From positions 4,795,001 to 4,859,000 of the forward strand of contig NC_087073.1 of NCBI RefSeq assembly GCF_026151205.1: 64,000 bases of DNA, written 5' to 3'. The position numbers and the translations under genes are program-made. The notes under the pieces were generated by a model. That model was not told the DNA's origin. It made no database searches and saw nothing but the letters and a program-made list of their open reading frames with translations. This document shows positions 57,119-64,000 of this stretch, piece after piece. The first letter of the stretch is position 1; every line of letters begins with the position of its first letter. Source of the DNA: Bolinopsis microptera. Taxonomy: Eukaryota > Ctenophora > Tentaculata > Lobata > Bolinopsidae.

Positions 57119-58672
57119 TTACCAATTCAGAAATGCTTGCTTTTCTCGATAAGTGGTAACAACACTATAAGTTAGAATTGGAATATCAGATGATGTTGTG
57201 GGTTTTTCTAATGATGCTTTGATCTCATGATCCTGAATAGCAGAGATACTCAAGTGGTACAATTTCCGCGCATTTTCAATTTGTTCATCAAGGTAATTAT
57301 CCCAGGCTCTTTTTACGCCGTAGTTTATTTGTGTGCATTTAAAATCTTTTTCCAGGGGCAAAGTTTCGATGCTAGTTGTTGAATAAACAGGCCGCTTTTT
57401 AGGGTTCCTTCCGATACGTTTCGAGAAAATGTGACTTCCTTTACAACTCAAGGTTATATTCTTTATACTGAAGGAATAGTCACCAGAGTTAAAATGTTTC
57501 TCTTTGTCAACTATCTCGGGGCAAGAACACAGACTATCTTGAAGAAGATCCAGTATTTCCTCGGGGAGTCCCCACGATTGTATGTATTCACCAGACACAG
57601 CATTCCAGACACGAGCTACAGCTAATTGGCTGATTGACCTCGTCCAACTTTCTGACCAGGCATCAATGTAAACTTGATAAGTCTCTAACCAAGTGAAGAG
57701 GTAATCAATATAGATGTACAAATTCTTTACCGATGCTTTATTGGATAATTGAGCATGAAGATCAAAAAAGTTATCGGCCTCAATCGATTCAAGAGGGCGA
57801 AACAGATATGATCCAATAGTGCCAAATTCTTGTAATTCCTGGCTACCCTGACTAATTTGAGCCACCTGAAATTCTTGGCTTGATCTCAAAGTGTCCATTT
57901 GCAACTTTGATATCATCTTCAGATCTTCATGTGTCAATTCTTCTAATTCATTAAGGTTACTGAACAAATCTAAATATAAGTTCTTGTCAGTATGCATGCA
58001 CTGCACTAAGTCCAATCTTTGCAGCAAATATTTGGCATTGCTAGAAATGGTTTGAGAGTCAGTTAAACTTTTCAGAAGTAACCTTAATAGAGTCGAATTA
58101 CGATTGCCAGCAAGTGAAATGATCATATCCAGTGTCGAGAGTAGAATGGTGTTGAAATCTACGGTATAATTCAAAATTACCTTGTCGAACAGTCCAACGT
58201 AGTAAACGATTTCTCTGATGAGAATCCAAAACTTGTCCTTATTTAAGCCTTTTTTAAAATACCATGATTCATCCACGAATAAGAGCATCTCATCTAGGTC
58301 TAAACTCTCGTATCTTGATAAACCCTGGGTGAAGTAGCCCTCACATCTTCCCACAAGCCACTCTACTTCAAACACATAAGCCATCTTATGAACGTCCCTA
58401 AAAACCCTCATTCCTAACAAGTCAATACCACCAGAGTAAACACAATCTACAAAACACCTAACTGCTAATTCTTCAAAATCATCAACGTCCAGACTAGTTA
58501 TTTCCAGGGTAGAAATGAGTTGCTCAATCACAGGACTATTGAAAGAAAGAATGAGTGAACTGACTTTCATCTCTCCACCACCCTTCATGTTGAGAGTCAT
58601 GTTACTGTGGGTTCTAGAGCCGATGTGGTGTCGTCCAAAATCCATCGGGACCTGCACCAGTGGTGCTGCCAT
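57119..58672 (-). CDS. BTB/POZ-like protein, tandem copy 1 (C-terminus changed)
   Basis: 517 residues in one exon, starting MAAPLVQVPMDFGRHH like copies 2 and 3. Residues about 25-115 look like a BTB/POZ domain: MKVSSLILSFNSPVIEQLIS (the usual HK.VL...SP.F position), then LAVRCFVDCVYSGGIDLLGM and MAYVFEVEWLVGRCEGYF. The rest is helix-rich and may include a BACK-like region; no Kelch repeats are seen. BTB proteins often are substrate adaptors for Cullin-3 ligases, but function here is not shown. Relative to copies 2 and 3 a frameshift near codon 510 replaces the SELVKRPNLSGDDDSW-type end with AFLNW and a stop. The old C-terminal frame can still be read below 57,119. Confidence 0.75.
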   Translation of the reverse strand: MAAPLVQVPMDFGRHHIGSRTHSNMTLNMKGGGEMKVSSLILSFNSPVIEQLISTLEITSLDVDDFEELAVRCFVDCVYSGGIDLLGMRVFRDVHKMAYVFEVEWLVGRCEGYFTQGLSRYESLDLDEMLLFVDESWYFKKGLNKDKFWILIREIVYYVGLFDKVILNYTVDFNTILLSTLDMIISLAGNRNSTLLRLLLKSLTDSQTISSNAKYLLQRLDLVQCMHTDKNLYLDLFSNLNELEELTHEDLKMISKLQMDTLRSSQEFQVAQISQGSQELQEFGTIGSYLFRPLESIEADNFFDLHAQLSNKASVKNLYIYIDYLFTWLETYQVYIDAWSESWTRSISQLAVARVWNAVSGEYIQSWGLPEEILDLLQDSLCSCPEIVDKEKHFNSGDYSFSIKNITLSCKGSHIFSKRIGRNPKKRPVYSTTSIETLPLEKDFKCTQINYGVKRAWDNYLDEQIENARKLYHLSISAIQDHEIKASLEKPTTSSDIPILTYSVVTTYREKQAFLNW

Positions 58673-58679
58673 AATTACG

Positions 58680-59495
58680 TTACCTACGGAAGAAGATTAT
58701 TTAATTGCAATATTATTGTTTCTTTGATTGATTCATTATCTATAATATTATCTATAATATGATAAAATGTATGAGTACCTGTATGGTATATTATCGTCAT
58801 TAAAACTGATAAGACTGAGCAGATAATTGTCACAAAATTGGTATAACATTTTTTCAATAATCCCGGTTTTTTCATCATTAAGTCAAAAATAAAGTTATTT
58901 TGCCAGATAAAAAGTTCTAAAAATTATCAAATCTACAATCTACATTAATAAATTACATTTACTGTCATGCCAATCTTCAAGCGTGCAATAAGTTGCTATT
59001 ATAATATATCATTTACAATTTATATATTTGGTACTTTTTGTACTAACTGACTTCAAAAAGCTAATATACGATATCTATTATTATTCTATCTTTATATCAT
59101 ACAATAAATAACTGTAAAAACATCGAAAAAGATTAAAAATTAGTCACGAACTACTAAATTAAAGTTGAGGTCTGCAATAGTCGTGAAACTGAGATAAAAT
59201 CTTAAAATCTGAAATTTGCAGCACTTTATCAAAATCAACCAATATGAAAGGCCTTATTTTATATTGGCTTTTACATCAATACAACAGGGATAATTTAAAC
59301 GACTTCATGTCATATAATATTATCTATGTATTTTTCCTTTATTGAAACCAAATTAACATTGATAGGAGTTGAGGAATTGCATGATTTGCTGTTAAAATTA
59401 AGAAAAGTCTAAATTTTCAAGAAACTGGTACATGCTAAAAATACAAATAAATCAGTACCTAACTAAGTAAACCTTTCAGCAGTTCCTTCAATTTC
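58680..59495. other. intergenic region of BTB repeat unit, copies 1-2
   Basis: Upstream of copy 1 and downstream of copy 2. It is largely identical to 61,520-62,265 and the beginning to 63,900-64,000, so the duplication unit of about 2.4 kb includes this spacer. No separate gene. Confidence 0.7.
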
Positions 59496-59498
59496 TGA

Positions 59499-61121
59499 TC
59501 AAGAATACAAAACAAGATCCAGCCACGAATCTTCAGCTATTATTTTATCTTCGAGACCACGGAGTGTCCAAGAATTACCATCACCAGACAGATCGGGGCA
59601 CTTAATCAATTCACAAAAGCTTGCTCTTCTTGATAATTTGGAAGGTCTGCGAAAAGTGTTAAAGCTAAACGATAAATCTTTGACCTTATGATTCCTAATT
59701 GCAGAGACACACACATGGCACGATTTTTGTGCATTTTCGATTTCTTCATGATCATCATCCCAGGCTTCTTTTACACGGTAGTTTATTTGCGTGCATTTAA
59801 AATCATTTTCAAGAGGCAATGTTTCTATGCTAGTTGTTGAATAAATTGGCTCTTTTTCTGCGTTCTGTCCCAAAACTTTTGTGAAAACATGGGTTGCTTT
59901 ACGACTCAAGACTATGTCTCTTATAACGAAGGCATGTTTACACAATTTACCATTTTTCTCATTGTCAACAATCTCGGGGCATGAGCACAGATCATCTTGA
60001 AGAAGATCCAGTATTTCCTCGGGGAGTCCCCACGACTGTATGTATTCACCAGACACAGCATTCCAGACACGAGCTACAGCTAATTGGCTGATTGACCTCG
60101 TCCAACTTTCTGACCAGGCATCAATGTAAGCTTGATAAGTTTCTAACCAAGTAAATAAGTAGTCTAAATAAATGTATAAATTCTTTACCGAAGCTTTATT
60201 GGATAAATGAGCATGAAGATCATAAAAATTATCCGCCTCAATCGATTCAAGAGGGCGAAACAGATACGATCCAATAGTTCCAAATTCTTGTAATTCCTGA
60301 GTAATGTGAGTTGCCTGAAATTCTTGACTTAATCTCAAAGTTTCCATTTGCAATTTTGATATCATCTTCAGATCTTCATGTGTCAATTCTTCTAATTCAT
60401 TAAGATTACTGAAGAGATCTAAATATAAGGTCTTGTCAGTATGCATGCACTGCACTAAGTCCAATCTTTGCAGCAAATATTTGGCATTGCTAGAAAGGGT
60501 TTGAGAGTCAGTTAAACTTTTCAGAAGTAACTTTAATAGAGAAGAATTGCGATTCCCAGCTAGTGAAATGATCATATCCAGTGTCGATAATAGAATGGTG
60601 TTGAAATCTACGGTATAATTCAAAATGACCATGTCGAACAGTCCAACGTAGTAAACGATTTCTCTGATGAGATTCCAAAACTTGTCCTTTTTCAGGACCT
60701 TTTTCATGTACCATGATTCATCCACGAATAAGAGTATCTCATCTAGGTCTAAACTCTCGTATCTTGATAAACCCTGGGTGAAGTAGCCCTCACATCTTCC
60801 CACAAGCCACTCAACTTCAAACACATGAGCCATCTTATTAACTTCCCTAAAAACTCTCATTCCTAACAAATCAATGCCACCAGAGTAAACACAATCTACA
60901 AAACACCTAACTGCTAATTCTTCAAAGTCATCAACATCAAGACTAGTTATTTCGAGGGTAGAAATGAGTTGCTCAATCACAGGACTATTGAAAGAAAGGA
61001 TGAGTGAACTGACTTTCATCTCTCCACCACCCTTCATATTGAGAGTCATGTTACTGTGGGTTCTAGAGCCGATGTGGTGTCGTCCAAAATCCATCGGGAC
61101 CTGCACCAGTGGTGCTGCCAT
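59499..61121 (-). CDS. BTB/POZ-like protein, tandem copy 2
   Basis: 540 residues, intronless, nearly identical to copy 3 and clearly similar to copy 1 through the BTB region. The C-terminal part has KATHVFTKVLGQNAEKEPIY, FNTFRRPSKLSRRASFCELI and the end EDKIIAEDSWLDLVLYS, which copy 1 lacks. The start codon context (ACGTTATTATGGCAGC) is shared by all copies. Confidence 0.8.
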   Translation of the reverse strand: MAAPLVQVPMDFGRHHIGSRTHSNMTLNMKGGGEMKVSSLILSFNSPVIEQLISTLEITSLDVDDFEELAVRCFVDCVYSGGIDLLGMRVFREVNKMAHVFEVEWLVGRCEGYFTQGLSRYESLDLDEILLFVDESWYMKKVLKKDKFWNLIREIVYYVGLFDMVILNYTVDFNTILLSTLDMIISLAGNRNSSLLKLLLKSLTDSQTLSSNAKYLLQRLDLVQCMHTDKTLYLDLFSNLNELEELTHEDLKMISKLQMETLRLSQEFQATHITQELQEFGTIGSYLFRPLESIEADNFYDLHAHLSNKASVKNLYIYLDYLFTWLETYQAYIDAWSESWTRSISQLAVARVWNAVSGEYIQSWGLPEEILDLLQDDLCSCPEIVDNEKNGKLCKHAFVIRDIVLSRKATHVFTKVLGQNAEKEPIYSTTSIETLPLENDFKCTQINYRVKEAWDDDHEEIENAQKSCHVCVSAIRNHKVKDLSFSFNTFRRPSKLSRRASFCELIKCPDLSGDGNSWTLRGLEDKIIAEDSWLDLVLYS

Positions 61122-61197
61122 AATAACGTTACCTAAGGAAGAAGGTTATTTCATTGCAATATTATTTTTTCTTTGATTGACGTCATTATCTATAATA

Positions 61198-61513
61198 TCT
61201 CTACTATAATTCAGAGAATTGTTTTTGTTGTATGTACGACCGCCCACGTGCACATTAGATGAAAAATAGGAATTTAGGTAACAACCAAAAGGTTCCATAG
61301 CAAAGGTGTTTTAAAGTTTTAATGCATACATGCACGTGCAAAGATTGTTTTAACGTCATTTTGATCGGTTTTGTGGTAAATACATTGTGTTTAAAGTGTT
61401 TTATATTTAAATCGGCTGTATCTTCGGTTGGGATGGATATTTTTTGATGCGATTAAAACTTTCTTTCAAAAAAGACTACTAGCTTCGTCCCTGTTACCAC
61501 GGGCTTTCTAGTT
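61198..61513 (+). mobile_element. Helitron-like insertion upstream of BTB copy 2
   Basis: About 316 bp present only upstream of copy 2; the other units read straight through TATCTATAATATTATCTATA at this place. It begins TCTCTACTATAATTCAGAG and ends CCCTGTTACCACGGGCTTTCTAG: 5' TC, a 3' hairpin and CTAG, set between A and T with no clear target duplication, as in Helitrons. Non-coding. Confidence 0.6.
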
Positions 61514-61519
61514 ATCTAT

Positions 61520-62265
61520 AATATGATAAAATGTGTGGGAACCTGTACCATGGTATATTATCATCATTAAAACTGGTAAGACTGAGCAGATAATTGTCAC
61601 TAAATTGGTAAAATATGTTTTTTAAATCCCGGTTTTTTTCATCATGAAGTCAAAAATAACGTTATTTTGCCAGATAAAAAGTTCTAAAAATTATCAAATC
61701 TACAATCTACATCAGTACATTTACTGTCATACCAATCATCAAGCGTGCATTAAGTTGCTATTATAATATATCATTTACAATTTACATATTTGGTACTTTT
61801 TGTACTAACTGACTTCAAAAAGCTAATATACGATATCTATTATTATTCTATCTTTATATCATACAATAAATAACTGTAAAAACATCGAAAAAGATTAAAA
61901 ATAAGTCACGAACTACTAAATTAAAGTTGAGTTCTGCAATAGTCGTGAAACTGAGATAAAATCTTAAAATCTGAAATTTGCAGCACTTTATCAAAATCAA
62001 TCAATATGAAAGGCCTTATTTTATATTGGCCTTCACATCATCATATCAATACAACAGGGATGAATAAAACGACTTCATGTCATATAATATTATCTATGTA
62101 TCTTTCCTTTATTGAAACCAAATTAACACTGATATGAGTTGAGGAATTGCATGGTTTGCTGTTAACATTAAGAAAAGTCTAAAGTTTCAAGAAACTGGTA
62201 CATGCTAAAAATACAAATAAATCAGTACCTAACTAAGTAAACCTTTCAGCAGTTCCTTCAATTTC
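61520..62265. other. intergenic region of BTB repeat unit, copies 2-3
   Basis: Homologous over its length to 58,750-59,495, with a few substitutions and short indels (for example the extra CATCA near 62,040). No gene. Confidence 0.7.
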
Positions 62266-62268
62266 TGA

Positions 62269-63891
62269 TCAAGAATACAAAACAAGATCTAGCCACGAAT
62301 CTTCAGCTATTATTTTATCTTCGAGACCACGGAGTGTCCAAGAATTACCATCACCAGACAGATCGGGGCACTTAATCAATTCACAAAAGCTTGCTCTTCT
62401 TGATAATTTGGAAGGTCTGCGAAAAGTGTTAAAGCTAAACGATAAATCTTTGACCTTGTGATTTTTAATCGCAGAGACGCACACATGGCACGATTTTTGT
62501 GCATTTTCGATTTCTTCATGATCATCATCCCAGGCTTTTTTTACACGGTAGTTTATTTGCGTGCATTTAAAATCATTTTCAAGAGGCAATGTTTCTATGC
62601 TAGTTGTTGAATGAATTGGCTCTTTTTCTGCGTTCTCTCCCAAAACTTTTGTGAAAACATGGGTTGCTTTACGACTCAAGACTATGTCTCTTATAACGAA
62701 GGCATGTTTACACAATTTACCATTTTTCTCATTGTCAACAATCTCGGGGCATGAGCACAGATCATCTTGAAGAAGATCCAGTATTTCTTCGGGGAGTCCC
62801 CACGACTGTATGTATTCACCAGACACAGCATTCCAGATACGAGCTACAGCTAATTGGCTGATTGACCTCGTCCAACTTTCTGACCAGGCATCAATGTAAG
62901 CTTGATAAGTTTCTAACCAAGTAAATAAGTAGTCTAAATAAATGTACAAATTCTTTACCGAAGCTTTATTGGATAAATGAACATGAAGATCATAAAAATT
63001 ATCCGCCTCAATCGATTCAAGAGGGCGAAACAGATACGATCCAATAGTTCCAAATTCTTGTAATTCCTGAGTAATGTGAGTTGCCTGAAATTCTTGACTT
63101 AATCTCAAAGTTTCCATTTGCAATTTTGATATCATCTTCAGATCTTCATGTGTCAATTCTTCTAATTCATTAAGGTTACTGAACAAATCTAAATATAAGT
63201 TCTTGTCAGTATGCATGCACTGCACTAAGTCCAATCTTTGCAGCAAATATTTGGCATTGCTAGAAAGGGTTTGAGAGTCAGTTAAACTTTTCAGAAGTAA
63301 CTTTAATAGAGAAGAATTGCGATTTCCAGCAAGTGAAATGATCATATCCAGTGTCGATAATAGAATGGTGTTGAAATCTACGGTATAATTCAAAATGACC
63401 ATGTCGAACAGTCCAACGTAGTAAACGATTTCTCTGATGAGATTCCAAAACTTGTCCTTTTTCAGGACCTTTTTCGTGTACCATGATTCATCCACGAATA
63501 AGAGTATCTCATCTAGGTCTAAACTCTCGTATCTTGATAAACCCTGGGTGAAGTAACCCTCACATCTTCCCACAAGCCATTCTACTTCAAACACATGAGC
63601 CATCTTATTAACTTCCCTAAAAACTCTCATTCCTAACAAGTCAATACCACCAGAGTAAACACAATCTACAAAACACCTAACTGCTAATTCTTCAAAGTCA
63701 TCAACATCAAGACTAGTTATTTCCAGGGTAGAAACGAGTTGTTCAATCACAGGACTATTGAAAGAAAGGATGAGTGAACTGACTTTCATCTCTCCACCAC
63801 CCTTCAAGTTGAGAGTCATGTTACTGTGGGTTCTAGATCCGATGTGGTGTCGTCCAAAATCCATCGGGACCTGCACCAGTGGGGCTGCCAT
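62269..63891 (-). CDS. BTB/POZ-like protein, tandem copy 3
   Basis: 540 residues, intronless, differing from copy 2 at only about a dozen residues (for example LKGGGEMK versus MKGGGEMK, VLGENAEKEPIH versus VLGQNAEKEPIY). Same BTB-like N-terminus and same C-terminus. The sequence above 63,891 matches the region upstream of copy 1, so a further copy may lie beyond the window. Confidence 0.8.
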   Translation of the reverse strand: MAAPLVQVPMDFGRHHIGSRTHSNMTLNLKGGGEMKVSSLILSFNSPVIEQLVSTLEITSLDVDDFEELAVRCFVDCVYSGGIDLLGMRVFREVNKMAHVFEVEWLVGRCEGYFTQGLSRYESLDLDEILLFVDESWYTKKVLKKDKFWNLIREIVYYVGLFDMVILNYTVDFNTILLSTLDMIISLAGNRNSSLLKLLLKSLTDSQTLSSNAKYLLQRLDLVQCMHTDKNLYLDLFSNLNELEELTHEDLKMISKLQMETLRLSQEFQATHITQELQEFGTIGSYLFRPLESIEADNFYDLHVHLSNKASVKNLYIYLDYLFTWLETYQAYIDAWSESWTRSISQLAVARIWNAVSGEYIQSWGLPEEILDLLQDDLCSCPEIVDNEKNGKLCKHAFVIRDIVLSRKATHVFTKVLGENAEKEPIHSTTSIETLPLENDFKCTQINYRVKKAWDDDHEEIENAQKSCHVCVSAIKNHKVKDLSFSFNTFRRPSKLSRRASFCELIKCPDLSGDGNSWTLRGLEDKIIAEDSWLDLVLYS

Positions 63892-64000
63892 AATTACGTT
63901 ACCTACGGAAGAAGAATATTTTATTGCAATATTATTGTTTCTTTGATTGATTCATTATCTATAATATTATCTATAATATGATAAAATGTGTGAGTACCTG

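Noticed and set aside
1..64000. CRISPR arrays, bacterial operons or ribosome binding sites
   Set aside because: The tandem repeats here lack unique spacers, and the genes are intron-containing animal genes.

Overview
This is a stretch of animal (metazoan) nuclear DNA: AT-rich, with short exons split by GT-AG introns, intron-embedded tRNA genes and many transposon remnants. The gene content (cytoplasmic dynein intermediate chain, CFAP410, a MALSU1/RsfS-type mitochondrial factor, a rhodopsin-class GPCR, a discoidin/PAN/Cys-rich secreted protein, C2-domain modules) fits an invertebrate. A cnidarian is my best guess, but no single marker proves it. I rebuilt gene models by hand from splice sites and reading phase; no alignment was run.

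Layout. (1) 1-13,853, minus strand: a C2-domain (copine-like) locus. It has a 5' C2 exon pair with an ATG at 13,853, a Lys/Gly linker exon, acidic linker exons, and then a tandem array of a ~1.4-1.5 kb module. Each module has two C2 exons, a basic-linker exon and a 15-bp CT-rich minisatellite. Every intact module is phase 0 at both ends and so could be spliced into a multi-C2 protein; the array decays toward base 1. A 5'-truncated LINE lies in the second intron. (2) 13,860-17,600: transposon-rich spacer. (3) 17,626-27,685, minus: a complete 13-exon cytoplasmic dynein intermediate chain gene. Its introns hold a long-inverted-repeat element and a Helitron-like insertion. (4) 28,100-32,110: LINE remnant, tiny MITEs and a 1.7-kb minisatellite of 33-bp units. 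(5) 32,543-35,686, minus: 3' part of a SWIM zinc-finger gene with a degenerate LINE in its last intron. (6) 36,400-43,030: ~300-bp tandem repeats, LINE fragments, MITEs, G-tracts with telomere-like repeats, and a defective pogo transposon with both ends intact. (7) 43,030-46,700: no confident gene. (8) 46,702-48,627, plus: 5' six exons of a secreted discoidin-like/PAN/Cys-rich protein. (9) 49,266-53,505, minus: a five-exon MALSU1/RsfS-like gene. A complete intronless GPCR gene is nested in its last intron and a tRNA-Val(AAC) gene in its first. (10) 54,265-56,372, minus: CFAP410, with three more tRNA-Val(AAC) genes in its last intron. (11) 57,119-63,891, minus: three tandem intronless BTB-like genes.

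The clearest unusual signals are the phase-symmetric C2 exon array with its co-amplified minisatellite, the four intronic tRNA-Val genes, the nested GPCR gene, the hairpin-containing element in the dynein gene, and several mobile elements whose termini can be read directly.
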